Notes: generated by a model not told the origin, from the sequence alone. A stretch of 36,415 bases of DNA from a virus (IMGVR_UViG_3300009155_000125:1-36415); one strand, 5' to 3'; shown: positions 24,108-30,979, counted from the stretch's first letter. Numbers and translations are program-made.

Positions 24108-24631
24108 TGTTTGTAGATCCTACTAAAGCTAAATTATTAAATGAAGGTCGCAACGTAGGATCTAAGTTTTTTAACTATGGTGGATTTCCAAGAGTTTCAA
24201 AACTCAATGAAAATGGCATCGTTGGTCAGTATAATGATGCAGATGATACAGGTGGTGAAAAAGTCGCTACAGAACCAGATGAATTAACAGCGCTGGAAAC
24301 TGTTTTGGAAAAAATGAGAGCTGATTTTGATGATCTTAATCATCAATTGAGTGATCCAGAATATAGATGGAGTGCTAGCAGTTCGGGAAGAAAAGCAATG
24401 GGTGAAATTTTAGGTATGGAAGAAAGAATCCGTGAACACCCACAATTTAAAGCAAAGCTTGCTGCAGCCGAAGCAAAACGTGCTTCAGAATTCGGAGCGG
24501 GATTCTTTTCTCAAAGAGGAGTAAAATCTGAACCATCAGATACTTTTGCTGAACGTGGATTGTATATGGGCCCAAAGAGTCTTCCACCAACAGATTATGA
24601 TCTTGGAAGATCAAGCCGTAAAGACAGATAA
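24107..24631 (+). CDS. Hypothetical late protein
   Basis: A 174-aa protein. It starts MFVDPTKAKLLNEGRNVG, with an L-N-E/G site suitable for prohead-type cleavage at about residue 13, and continues with an acidic linker, a helical region (ELTALETVLEKMRADFDDLNHQLSD) and a basic Ser-rich tail (RSSRKDR). It is coupled to the upstream coiled-coil gene and followed by a terminator. Function unknown; a virion component is likely. Confidence 0.55.
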   Translation: MFVDPTKAKLLNEGRNVGSKFFNYGGFPRVSKLNENGIVGQYNDADDTGGEKVATEPDELTALETVLEKMRADFDDLNHQLSDPEYRWSASSSGRKAMGEILGMEERIREHPQFKAKLAAAEAKRASEFGAGFFSQRGVKSEPSDTFAERGLYMGPKSLPPTDYDLGRSSRKDR

Positions 24632-24660
24632 TCCCCTGTAAAGATCGCAAGGTCTTTCGA

Positions 24661-24695
24661 CCCCTTCTAATCTCTGCGCAGAAGGGGTTTTTCTT
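24661..24695 (+). terminator. Rho-independent terminator
   Basis: CCCCTTCT/AGAAGGGG stem with an 11-nt loop and TTTTTCTTT tail. Confidence 0.85.
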
Positions 24696-24697
24696 TC

Positions 24698-24705
24698 CAT
24701 AAATA
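24698..24705 (+). promoter_or_regulatory. Late-type promoter CATAAATA
   Basis: One mismatch to consensus; the ATG at 24711 is 5 nt downstream. Confidence 0.7.
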
Positions 24706-24710
24706 ATTGT

Positions 24711-25571
24711 ATGATCAAGGCGGTAGGCGACAAATTCTATGTTTTAGATTCCACAGGAAAGAAAGTACTGGGAAAGCATTCTTCCAAGAAGAAGGCAGTT
24801 GCACAACTACAGGCCATTGAAATATCAAAGCACGAAAGAAATGAATCTAAAATATTCAGATTCTCTGATTTCTTAAAAGAAGAATTAAAATCTACTTTGC
24901 AATATCACCAAGATTTAAATCCATTGCTCTGGGATGGTTTTGAATTAAAAGATGATGTCAGAAATAAATTAATTGAAATTGGCAAAACTTGGATTGCTTG
25001 GGCCAACATTCCAGCAGAAGCAGTAAAGAATATGATTTTAGTTGGTGGCAATGCCAACTACAACTATACATCCCATTCCGATATCGATCTGCATATACTT
25101 GTTGATGTAGATGAGATTCCCAATTGCCCGGACTTCATAGATGATTATCTAAAAGACAAGAAACAATTGTGGTCATTGACCCATGATATAAAAATTCATG
25201 GCAATGACGTAGAAATTTATGCCCAAGACATGAATGATGGCTTTGCCAAAGATCAGGGAGTCTTCAGTCTCACAGATAACAATTGGATTGCAGAACCAGT
25301 CAACCAAGAAATAAATCTTGATAATCCAAATATATTCAAGAAGGTTCAAGAATACATTGAAAAAATTGATTCTTTAATTGCTTCCAATGCAGAACAAGAA
25401 TCATTCCAAAGACTAAAAGACAAGTTTAAGGATATGCGTTCCCGTGATATTAAAAAATACGGTGAGTTCTCACACGGCAATCTTATCTTCAAAGAACTTA
25501 GAAATCTTGGATACCTTGATAAGATGAACGAATACATCAAGACAAAGCAAGATCAAAACTTAAGTCTTTAA
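24711..25571 (+). CDS. Nucleotidyltransferase-fold protein
   Basis: A 286-aa protein with a leaderless late start. Residues 1-42 form a small basic domain (KFYVLDSTGKKVLGKHSSKKKAVAQLQAIEISK) common at phage N-termini, then IFRFSDFLKEELK, which resembles the FxxFLxE targeting heads seen elsewhere here. Residues about 108-130 carry VGGNANYNYTSHSDIDLHILVD, the GG...DxD signature of Pol-beta-type nucleotidyltransferases, and DVEIYAQD may supply the third acid. The C-terminus is helical. These enzymes transfer NMP to RNA, protein or small molecules; the substrate is unknown. It ends against the convergent GroES-like gene. Confidence 0.7.
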   Translation: MIKAVGDKFYVLDSTGKKVLGKHSSKKKAVAQLQAIEISKHERNESKIFRFSDFLKEELKSTLQYHQDLNPLLWDGFELKDDVRNKLIEIGKTWIAWANIPAEAVKNMILVGGNANYNYTSHSDIDLHILVDVDEIPNCPDFIDDYLKDKKQLWSLTHDIKIHGNDVEIYAQDMNDGFAKDQGVFSLTDNNWIAEPVNQEINLDNPNIFKKVQEYIEKIDSLIASNAEQESFQRLKDKFKDMRSRDIKKYGEFSHGNLIFKELRNLGYLDKMNEYIKTKQDQNLSL

Positions 25572-25831
25572 CCTCGTTCTACCATTTCAACCCAATCTTG
25601 ATGAACCACATGGTTTCCTTCGTGGCCATCTTTGATCTTGCTGACATCCCACCAGATCTTATCGCCAACCTTGATATCCTCGGTTAGTTTATTTCCAATA
25701 GAAATAACTTCTGCTGGGATGATCTTAGATTTAGATCTTTCGGTATAGATAATACCTGCTTCGGATGTCTTTTGACCACCGACTAGAGGCTTTGCAACAA
25801 TCCATTTACCAACGGGTTTCATATTACTCAT
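25568..25831 (-). CDS. GroES/gp31-like co-chaperonin
   Basis: An 87-aa protein read from ATG 25831 (MSNMKPVGKWIVAKPL); an in-frame ATG further upstream lacks support. The beta-barrel pattern of Cpn10 is visible: KWIVAKPL, then a mobile-loop-like QKTSEAGIIYTE (compare TAGGI in GroES), IIPAEVISIGN, KVGDKIWWD and a terminal VEMVE strand. Phage Cpn10s (T4 gp31) replace GroES on the host GroEL, often so the capsid protein can fold. The absence of a matching GroEL gene in the window agrees with use of the host chaperonin. Confidence 0.8.
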   Translation of the reverse strand: MSNMKPVGKWIVAKPLVGGQKTSEAGIIYTERSKSKIIPAEVISIGNKLTEDIKVGDKIWWDVSKIKDGHEGNHVVHQDWVEMVERG

Positions 25832-25832
25832 G

Positions 25833-25943
25833 TTATTTCTTTCTTGAATCACTAATCATGCACCAGATGCCATAACCGATTAACCAAAATCCGGGAATGG
25901 ATGCAAGAACACATATAGACAATACTATAATTTTTTCAGTCAT
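25833..25943 (-). CDS. 36-aa single-span membrane peptide
   Basis: MTEKIIVLSICVLASIPGFW, then a short GIWCMI span and basic tail SRKK. The ATG lies 3 nt after tRNA-Gln, whose acceptor strand TGAGGA provides the Shine-Dalgarno. The stop is 1 nt before the GroES-like ATG. Function unknown. Confidence 0.6.
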   Translation of the reverse strand: MTEKIIVLSICVLASIPGFWLIGYGIWCMISDSRKK

Positions 25944-25945
25944 AA

Positions 25946-26016
25946 TTCCTCAGATAGGATTCGAACCTATACAAAGAGATCCAAAGTCTCTGGTGCTACC
26001 GTTACACTACCGAGGA
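25946..26016 (-). tRNA. tRNA-Gln (TTG)
   Basis: Acceptor TCCTCGG/CTGAGGA with one G-T, D stem GTG/CAC, anticodon stem AGAGA/TCTCT around CTTTGGA, T arm ATAGG-TTCGAAT-CCTAT, discriminator A; CCA is not encoded. The end of the upstream methyltransferase gene runs 15 nt into it. Confidence 0.93.
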
Positions 26017-26550
26017 GTGTATTTTAGCGCAATAATTATTCATAATAATTGAACTTGCGCAACCAACATTAATGCTTCTTACAGATCCATACTGAGGGAT
26101 ATACAAGACATCATCACACATACTTAGCACATCCGTAGGAACACCAATCTGTTCCTGCCCAAAGATCATAATATAATGCACAGTTGGATCAAAGTCAAAT
26201 GCATTTACATCCTTGGCTTCAGGAATATTGTCTATTCCAATTAGTCTGACTGGTCCTGATTCTTGCTTGGATTCAAAATAAGATCCAAGATCATCAATAG
26301 TTCGTACATGATGAAAATTGGTATAATGGTGAGTACCAACAGTACCACGACGATCATATTTTTTATGCCCATAGATTACTACTTCTTTCGCAAGAAACGC
26401 ATTAGCATTTCGAATGACCGTGGCGATATTAAAGTCATTGCCAATATTGCAACACACAACACTGAAGTTATGTCGCTTAGTATCAAGATCAGCCCTGATT
26501 GCATCGTCGTTCCAATAATGGTAATGGTCAATAATATTACGAGTTTCCAT
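26002..26550 (-). CDS. SpoU (TrmH-family) RNA 2'-O-methyltransferase
   Basis: A 182-aa SPOUT enzyme expected to methylate a ribose 2'-O of tRNA or rRNA using SAM. All three family motifs are seen: N(D)FNIATVIRNANAF (motif 1, catalytic Arg in VIRNA), IFGQEQIGVP (motif 2) and YIPQYGSVRSINVGCASSIIM (motif 3, the knotted SAM site). ATG 26550 (METRNII) is used; an upstream TTG overlaps the previous stop. The gene ends inside tRNA-Gln, its last codons sharing the acceptor and D arm. Proximity to tRNAs fits modification of phage or host tRNA; the target nucleotide cannot be told. Confidence 0.82.
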   Translation of the reverse strand: METRNIIDHYHYWNDDAIRADLDTKRHNFSVVCCNIGNDFNIATVIRNANAFLAKEVVIYGHKKYDRRGTVGTHHYTNFHHVRTIDDLGSYFESKQESGPVRLIGIDNIPEAKDVNAFDFDPTVHYIMIFGQEQIGVPTDVLSMCDDVLYIPQYGSVRSINVGCASSIIMNNYCAKIHSSVV

Positions 26551-26552
26551 AA

Positions 26553-26897
26553 TCAAAGCTTGGTAATAAGAACACCAACAATAGCAAGAATTGCACCAAT
26601 CAGAGTCTTCATATCCATTTTGACATTATACATGAAAAGAGGAACCAAGATAGTGATTAGACTTACAACTACATCCCAGATTACATTAACGACAAAAATA
26701 TCTGTCTTTTCATCATATGTTCGAATAAGATACAACCACATTACAGTTGCAACCAAGGCGGCGACTATTGAAATACCATATGCCATTACAGGTCTGGTGT
26801 CAAAATAAGTATCATAACTTATTACAGAAAATGCTCCGTAACAGATGATCACCAATGTAATTGTTATTGCAAATAACAGCATTTTACGGGTTTCCAT
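26553..26897 (-). CDS. Four-span small membrane protein, SMR/EamA-like
   Basis: A 114-aa protein starting METRKMLLFAITITLVIICYG, with four hydrophobic spans (about residues 7-25, 34-55, 66-84, 92-113). The last, MKTLIGAILAIVGVLITKL, ends like small drug/metabolite transporters. The topology fits the SMR or EamA half-unit class, but the conserved membrane Glu of SMR pumps is not evident. It overlaps the end of the upstream gene. Confidence 0.55.
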   Translation of the reverse strand: METRKMLLFAITITLVIICYGAFSVISYDTYFDTRPVMAYGISIVAALVATVMWLYLIRTYDEKTDIFVVNVIWDVVVSLITILVPLFMYNVKMDMKTLIGAILAIVGVLITKL

Positions 26898-27339
26898 TAT
26901 CCAATACCTCATAGCCATTCTTAATACGAACTTCTTCGCAGAAGGTATGATACTGACTTCCAGACTTGCAAAATTCTCCGGGCTTTCCAGTGATTTCACA
27001 AATAGTATATGAAGTATCTTCAGCAATGTCAATTAGCTTCTGAACTTTATGATATAGTTCGTCATTCTTTGTATTCATCATGTAATAGAATCGAAGACCA
27101 CCAAACTTTTCCTTGATCTGAAGAAGCATGAACAAAGGCTGTTCAGGATCTTCCTTCGTATTCTTTAGCTCTTCATCAAGAAGAACAGAAAGATCGGAGC
27201 ACAGTTTATCAACGAGCAGATACCAACCACTTGGAAGACTGTATGGTGAAGAATCAACCATGCCCTTAAACACAGAAGGATAGTCTTTAATAAGTTTGTC
27301 GATTGGATCTGCGTACTCTTTTAGTTCAATAGGGTTCAT
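26884..27339 (-). CDS. Conserved hypothetical protein with KEKFGGLRFYY motif
   Basis: A 151-aa protein from ATG 27339 (MNPIELKEYADP), overlapping the upstream stop by 4 bp. It has GWYLLVDKLCSDL, then QIKEKFGGLRFYYMMNTKN, a helix with IAEDTSYTICEITGKPGEFC and HTFC. This layout (GWxxL..LC, K-E-K-F-G-G-L-R-F-Y, CE..G.PG) belongs to a widespread phage and bacterial family with a probable Cys/His metal site. I recognise the pattern but know no established function. Confidence 0.65.
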   Translation of the reverse strand: MNPIELKEYADPIDKLIKDYPSVFKGMVDSSPYSLPSGWYLLVDKLCSDLSVLLDEELKNTKEDPEQPLFMLLQIKEKFGGLRFYYMMNTKNDELYHKVQKLIDIAEDTSYTICEITGKPGEFCKSGSQYHTFCEEVRIKNGYEVLDNGNP

Positions 27340-27536
27340 TCGTCTTTTCCTTTCCCCCAACCAGTTCCATAGTTATAGGCGGTGATTATAGATTCCTTAG
27401 TCTCCAATGCACAATTACGCTGCACACGGAGTACACGAATTTCTTCTGCGGCATCTCTGCAAACTTCAAATACTTCTCGGTTTGCATCGTGCCACTTATT
27501 GGCCATGTTTCTCAAACGTAGTTCAATGTCTTTCAT
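27336..27536 (-). CDS. 66-aa helical early protein
   Basis: MKDIELRLRNMANKWHDANREVFEVCRDAAEEIRVLRVQRN: one long amphipathic helix followed by a short YNYGTGWGKGKDE tail. It is a typical small phage early protein of unknown role. It follows tRNA-Glu and overlaps the next gene. Confidence 0.55.
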   Translation of the reverse strand: MKDIELRLRNMANKWHDANREVFEVCRDAAEEIRVLRVQRNCALETKESIITAYNYGTGWGKGKDE

Positions 27537-27544
27537 AGGTTTAG

Positions 27545-27619
27545 TGATCCTGACGGGATTCGAACCCGTGTTGTGGCCTTGAAAGGGCCGCGTCCTTGAC
27601 CAGACTAGACGACAGGACC
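27545..27619 (-). tRNA. tRNA-Glu (TTC)
   Basis: Acceptor GGTCCTG/CAGGATC with one G-T, anticodon loop CTTTCAA on a GGCC/GGCC stem (the outermost pair is a C-A mismatch), T arm ACGGG-TTCGAAT-CCCGT, discriminator A; CCA is not encoded. Confidence 0.9.
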
Positions 27620-27625
27620 ATTGTA

Positions 27626-27790
27626 TTAGTCAAACTTTGCGCGAATTTCGTTAGCAAGGAAAGCGACCATCATACCGATGATGCTTCCGATCAATGCACC
27701 TTCGTAGTTGTAATGGTATGCCATACCAATTAGATTGATCATGGCAAGAAGAGTGAGAGGAACAGTCAGTTTGTTGATAACGGTTTTCAT
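27626..27790 (-). CDS. 54-aa two-span membrane protein
   Basis: MKTVINKLTVPLTLLAMINL opens the first span and YEGALIGSIIGMMVAFLANE forms the second; the C-terminus is charged (IRAKFD). The ATG is 6 nt beyond the early -10, so the message would be leaderless. Function unknown; small early inner-membrane proteins are common in T4-like phages. Confidence 0.65.
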   Translation of the reverse strand: MKTVINKLTVPLTLLAMINLIGMAYHYNYEGALIGSIIGMMVAFLANEIRAKFD

Positions 27791-27796
27791 ATGTTT

Positions 27797-27824
27797 AATA
27801 TACCACAGTATGATGAACAGTCAA
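27797..27824 (-). promoter_or_regulatory. Early sigma70-type promoter
   Basis: Minus strand: TTGACT (27824-27819), 16-bp spacer, TATATT (27802-27797), with the ATG at 27790. Confidence 0.8.
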
Positions 27825-27830
27825 GTATAA

Positions 27831-27950
27831 TTAATACTTTTGTTTGTATGTTTCTTTTAAGTAAATTAAAACTTCTGCTATTCCCAAAGCAATCACTGGT
27901 AGAAACGTAGCCCCAGCAAACCACCAAAATGGTACGGTATGTTCTACCAT
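27831..27950 (-). CDS. 39-aa single-span membrane peptide
   Basis: MVEHTVPFWWFAGATFLPVI, then a hydrophobic stretch and a basic tail (KETYKQKY). Its ATG overlaps the upstream stop as TAATG. The coupling supports a real gene; function unknown. Confidence 0.55.
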   Translation of the reverse strand: MVEHTVPFWWFAGATFLPVIALGIAEVLIYLKETYKQKY

Positions 27951-28105
27951 TAGACTTCACATCCAGTCTTCTTTTTCTTTGTAAGAAGATACTTTATCAT
28001 TCCTTCAATCATTCCAAAGATCATCAAAGGAAATATAATCATGAAACAAAGAGTAAGTACAGACACTCTTTTAAATTCTTCAATGAAAAGATCAATGGAT
28101 AGCAT
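27950..28105 (-). CDS. 51-aa single-span membrane peptide
   Basis: MLSIDLFIEEFKRVSVLTLC, a hydrophobic span (MIIFPLMIFGMIEGM) and a basic tail (KKKKTGCEV). It starts 14 bp inside the phosphoesterase gene in another frame. Unknown function. Confidence 0.5.
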   Translation of the reverse strand: MLSIDLFIEEFKRVSVLTLCFMIIFPLMIFGMIEGMIKYLLTKKKKTGCEV

Positions 28106-28850
28106 AAGTGTCCAGTTTCAAAGATCCGTCTGAATCTTCATAAAGAAATGTGCAGTTGTCTTTCTCTGTCCAGCAGCCACAGTTGGCATATGTAATATTA
28201 TTTACAGTATACAACTTTGGTTCATGTAAATGCCCGCAGACAACTCCATCATATTTCTTTTCCTTGGCGTATTTGATAACAACGCTTTCAAAGCTTTCGA
28301 TGAACTGTGCTGCTCTCTTTACTTTAATCTTTACATACTTGGAGATAGACCAGTATCTCATTCCCATAATTCTTCTACACCAATTGAACCAATCATTAAT
28401 TTCCAATATTAACTCATATCCATAATCACCCAGTTTGTAGATATAAGAACTTACAGGAAACTTTGTGAGGAAGTCAAACTGGTGACCATGAAGAATGAGA
28501 AACTTCTTTCCTGAAGAAGTGGTGTATTCTTCTCGTTCACTCAAACTGATATTGCCAAAGATATGATGGCCTGAAAACTTTGCCATAAACTCATCATGGT
28601 TTCCATAGATGTAATGAATCTTTGTTCCCTTGCGAGAAAGTTTAAGCAATCTTTCGATTACTTCCATATGGTGATTTTGTTTCTCAGCATTCATTGAGAA
28701 TGCCTGTTTGAATCTCCATATATCGATAATATCTCCCACAAGGAAGATATTATCAAATTCATTATTCTTTAGAAATGCAATAAGAGGTTTTGTCTTTGCT
28801 TTCTTGGAAGCCAAATGAAAGTCTGAAAGAAAGACAGTCTTGTAATGCAT
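28092..28850 (-). CDS. LpxH-like calcineurin-type phosphoesterase
   Basis: A 252-aa metallophosphoesterase. All five metal motifs are present: SDFHL (9-13), GDIIDIW (39-45), YGNHDE (83-88), ILHGHQFD (118-125) and CGHLHEP (about 203-209). The GDIIDIW/HGHQFD variant matches the LpxH/UDP-2,3-diacylglucosamine diphosphatase-related group, which cleaves a lipid A precursor at the inner membrane. LpxH-like proteins also include general phosphoesterases, so the substrate is not proven. It lies among membrane peptides, which fits envelope modification. The minus-strand GATAAATA at 28864-28857 lies 6 nt before the ATG. Confidence 0.78.
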   Translation of the reverse strand: MHYKTVFLSDFHLASKKAKTKPLIAFLKNNEFDNIFLVGDIIDIWRFKQAFSMNAEKQNHHMEVIERLLKLSRKGTKIHYIYGNHDEFMAKFSGHHIFGNISLSEREEYTTSSGKKFLILHGHQFDFLTKFPVSSYIYKLGDYGYELILEINDWFNWCRRIMGMRYWSISKYVKIKVKRAAQFIESFESVVIKYAKEKKYDGVVCGHLHEPKLYTVNNITYANCGCWTEKDNCTFLYEDSDGSLKLDTYAIH

Positions 28851-28859
28851 TTATATTAT

Positions 28860-28967
28860 TTATCGGCGTCTAGACAATGAAACTACAGAAGCCATTGCCA
28901 CAAGCAATCCCATTCCCGGAGCAGGAACATAAAGATTGCCCTGTCCGTAAATCAAAGATACGCTCAT
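28860..28967 (-). CDS. 35-aa mini-protein with PEP-CTERM/VPAPG-like tail
   Basis: A short ORF reading MSVSLIYGQGNLY, then VPAPGMGLLVAMASVVSLSRRR. The end has the three parts of an exosortase sorting signal: a VPxPx motif, a hydrophobic span of about 13 residues and a terminal Arg cluster. Its ATG overlaps the upstream stop (ATGA), which supports translation. Almost nothing precedes the signal, so it may be a decoy substrate or simply a small membrane peptide. The function is inference. Confidence 0.55.
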   Translation of the reverse strand: MSVSLIYGQGNLYVPAPGMGLLVAMASVVSLSRRR

Positions 28968-29281
28968 TGGATCCCATCCATTTCATTGTTGTCATCGGGT
29001 CCAAAGAATCCCAATGCGTTGTCTATGTCTGCCATATCGTCCAAAGCCTGTTGCTGCTTCATCTTCTCCATTCGCTCCGGTGTACGGAACTTCTTCATGA
29101 AGTCACACTTGCAATGATCAAACTCACGGTCATCAGAGTGAATGAGAAGTCCGTCCCACTCATCGCACCAATGCCATCCATCGTCAAGTTCCTGTGCGGT
29201 CAGCATGACGCTCTCATCGCCATCAAAAGGCTGCATGAGGTAGTTCCAACGCTCTTGGGTCATTTTGTGTTTGTCGCTCAC
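28964..29281 (-). CDS. 105-aa hypothetical early protein (GTG start)
   Basis: The GTG at 29281 is chosen because a perfect AAGGAGG lies 7 nt upstream and GTGA overlaps the previous stop; the in-frame ATG at 29263 has no such site. Contains DDGWHWCDEWDGLLIHSDDREFDHCKCDF (Cys/His/Asp-rich, possible metal binding) and a helical RTPERMEKMKQQQALDDMAD, with an acidic end. Function unknown. Confidence 0.6.
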   Translation of the reverse strand: MSDKHKMTQERWNYLMQPFDGDESVMLTAQELDDGWHWCDEWDGLLIHSDDREFDHCKCDFMKKFRTPERMEKMKQQQALDDMADIDNALGFFGPDDNNEMDGIQ

Positions 29282-29565
29282 TTGCAGTCCTCCTTGTAGC
29301 AGTCCCAGCCGCGCTCTTGCGCCCATTGCTTTGCGTTTACAGATGGCCCATGGCCGTCAATCACGGCACCTTCACATATCTCCCGCCTCGCCTCGTCACG
29401 CTCGCGTTCCAACTGACAGATCCTAGCGTAACCGTGGCAAATTATATTGATAATTTCTGGAGTGAGACTGGTATACTTTGAAAGTTCACGCAGTTCGTAT
29501 GCAACATCCTCGTCCTTGATGTTTTTTAATTTTGGTCTATTAGGATTGTGCCAATCTTCACTCAT
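29278..29565 (-). CDS. 95-aa early protein with GWDCYKE tail
   Basis: A helical middle (YARICQLERERDEARREICEG) is followed by WAQERGWDCYKEDCK. The ERDEARxEIC helix and ERGWDCYKE end recur in the gene at 30244, so these are paralogous modules. The codons for YKE supply the Shine-Dalgarno of the next gene. Function unknown. Confidence 0.6.
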   Translation of the reverse strand: MSEDWHNPNRPKLKNIKDEDVAYELRELSKYTSLTPEIINIICHGYARICQLERERDEARREICEGAVIDGHGPSVNAKQWAQERGWDCYKEDCK

Positions 29566-29570
29566 TGGTA

Positions 29571-29753
29571 TTACTTTCCAAAGGTAATGGTGATCTTCTC
29601 AGCCAACTGAACGCACAGCATCATCATCATGAATGCCGTCCCAAGGAACATGACGGTGACGGCAACATCCACAAGGAAGCCCAACACACCCTGTTCGGGA
29701 AATAGGCTGAGGGTCTTGGTGATGGTCTTGGTGTTCTTTTTCTTGGTAGCCAT
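29571..29753 (-). CDS. 60-aa membrane protein
   Basis: A basic start MATKKKNTKTITKTLSLFPE, then one long hydrophobic region (VLGFLVDVAVTVMFLGTAF and MMMMLCVQLAEK). It shares the MATKxKxTK start with the next gene upstream. A small inner-membrane protein of unknown role. Confidence 0.55.
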   Translation of the reverse strand: MATKKKNTKTITKTLSLFPEQGVLGFLVDVAVTVMFLGTAFMMMMLCVQLAEKITITFGK

Positions 29754-29755
29754 GT

Positions 29756-29986
29756 TTATTTCTTTTCTGAATGATTGATAAAGTCGGTTTCGTGCTTGAG
29801 GAAATCATCTTCAACCACATAGATGTTATGCGAGATCTTGTCCAACATATCTTGAATCTCAACTTGCGAGATGGTTCCATCCATGACATCATTACGCAGA
29901 AGATCAATCTGTTCAATGACGATGGAAAGTTTTTCCATTGCTTTGAAGAAGCGCTTGGGGCTCTTGGTCTTGGTCTTGGTAGCCAT
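29756..29986 (-). CDS. 76-aa helical early protein
   Basis: MATKTKTKSPKRFFKAMEKLSIVIEQIDLLRND, then ISQVEIQDMLDKISHNIYVVEDDFLKHE: a soluble helical protein with a basic start. It ends 2 nt before the membrane gene. No family recognised. Confidence 0.55.
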   Translation of the reverse strand: MATKTKTKSPKRFFKAMEKLSIVIEQIDLLRNDVMDGTISQVEIQDMLDKISHNIYVVEDDFLKHETDFINHSEKK

Positions 29987-29987
29987 G

Positions 29988-30251
29988 TTAGTCCTTGTTG
30001 AATTCCTGCTTGGTCATGCGAGTGATGCTACGAATATAGCCGTAACGACGACGAGCGCAAGCAACTATGCGCTTGTATTCCTTGGCGGTGCAGTAGAAGT
30101 GCAGGTCGAATGACTTGCCTTCCAGCATCATACCGGAGCCAACGAACATTCGGCTGTAACGCTTTTCCAACCCACGGGAAATTTGAAAATAGTTTCCACG
30201 GTTGTACTGGAAGAAGTAGTGGTACTTGGTTTCTTTCTTGGTCTTAATCAT
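29988..30251 (-). CDS. 87-aa basic early protein
   Basis: ATG 30251 (MIKTKKETKYHYFF) overlaps the upstream stop and is preceded by AAGGAG at 7 nt. Rich in Tyr, Arg and Phe (FQYNRGNYFQISRGLEKRYSRMF; KRIVACARRRYGYIRSITRM), with an alpha/beta appearance. Possibly nucleic-acid binding, not proven. Confidence 0.55.
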   Translation of the reverse strand: MIKTKKETKYHYFFQYNRGNYFQISRGLEKRYSRMFVGSGMMLEGKSFDLHFYCTAKEYKRIVACARRRYGYIRSITRMTKQEFNKD

Positions 30252-30423
30252 TGTTGTTCTCCTTGTAGCAATCCCATCCACGCTCTTCTGCTTCCAGTTC
30301 GGGATGATTGGTCGCGCTGCAAATCTCCATCCTCGCCTCGTCCCGCTCCTTGATGAGTTCGGCAATGCGCGCTTCGTAGATCATCTTCTGTTCGACCAGC
30401 ACGGTTCGGATCATGTCAGCCAT
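30244..30423 (-). CDS. 59-aa early protein with GWDCYKE tail
   Basis: MADMIRTVLVEQKMIYEARI, a charged helix ELIKERDEARMEICSA, and the end EERGWDCYKENNND. Paralogous with the tail of the gene at 29278. The AAG GAG codons of KE act as the ribosome binding site of the following gene. Start chosen 2 nt after the upstream stop; longer frames are rejected because they overlap that gene. Confidence 0.6.
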   Translation of the reverse strand: MADMIRTVLVEQKMIYEARIAELIKERDEARMEICSATNHPELEAEERGWDCYKENNND

Positions 30424-30424
30424 G

Positions 30425-30661
30425 TTATCTCCAGTTCTTGTTGAGGAGGGTGTAATATCCCTGTTCACGAATGAAGGCCAGTATTTCATTGGCAAAGGCA
30501 TCGTCACCGTCAAAGAGAATGGTGAAGGCATCATCGCTGCGAACGTACTTGTAGTCGAAGTCAGGTCTCTCCCGGTACATCCAAGAAATGAACATATATT
30601 CATCTCCGCTGAAGGTGGCATGGTAGCGACCAATCTTTGATTTCTTGGTTTTCGTGTTCAT
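30425..30661 (-). CDS. 78-aa hypothetical early protein
   Basis: MNTKTKKSKIGRYHATFSGDEYMFISWMYRERPD, then DDAFTILFDGDDAFANEILAFIREQGYYTLLN. A compact alpha/beta protein beginning with the Lys-rich leader style of its neighbours. The ATG overlaps the upstream stop as TAATG. Unknown function. Confidence 0.55.
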   Translation of the reverse strand: MNTKTKKSKIGRYHATFSGDEYMFISWMYRERPDFDYKYVRSDDAFTILFDGDDAFANEILAFIREQGYYTLLNKNWR

Positions 30662-30936
30662 TACTGTCCTTCTGCAAAATTGTCTTCGTCACCGAACAAG
30701 GGCATCTCCGGCTCATACTCATCCATGAGATGGGCATAGTCCTCTGCCTTCTCTCCGACCTGCTTCAACTTCCAATACTCCCAAACAGCACCGGAGGAGT
30801 TGTTCCACTCCCAAAGAACATTACGCATTCCTGCGACCTTTTCCTTGAGGCTGACAATCTCTGCCTTCAACTGTTCGACCTCGCTGTTCATGCTATCTGC
30901 AATCTTCTGTCCGGTAGTAGGTGGTTTGATTCTCAT
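30661..30936 (-). CDS. 91-aa coiled-coil early protein
   Basis: The start at ATG 30936 is 6 nt beyond the early -10; upstream in-frame codons lie within the promoter. MRIKPPTTGQKIADSMNSEV leads to a coiled coil (QLKAEIVSLKEKVAGMRNVLWEW) and an acidic tail. It is the first gene of a long early operon running left to about 28.9 kb. Confidence 0.65.
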   Translation of the reverse strand: MRIKPPTTGQKIADSMNSEVEQLKAEIVSLKEKVAGMRNVLWEWNNSSGAVWEYWKLKQVGEKAEDYAHLMDEYEPEMPLFGDEDNFAEGQ

Positions 30937-30942
30937 GCCAAC

Positions 30943-30971
30943 ACTATACACCCCAAGGCTGGGTAAGTCAA
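30943..30971 (-). promoter_or_regulatory. Early sigma70-type promoter
   Basis: Minus strand: TTGACT (30971-30966), 17-bp spacer, TATAGT (30948-30943). Divergent from the late octamer at 30980. Confidence 0.85.
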
Positions 30972-30979
30972 GCAAACTG

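Noticed and set aside
28877-29299. 140-codon plus-strand ORF
   Set aside because: Opposite two coupled minus-strand genes with strong Shine-Dalgarno sites.
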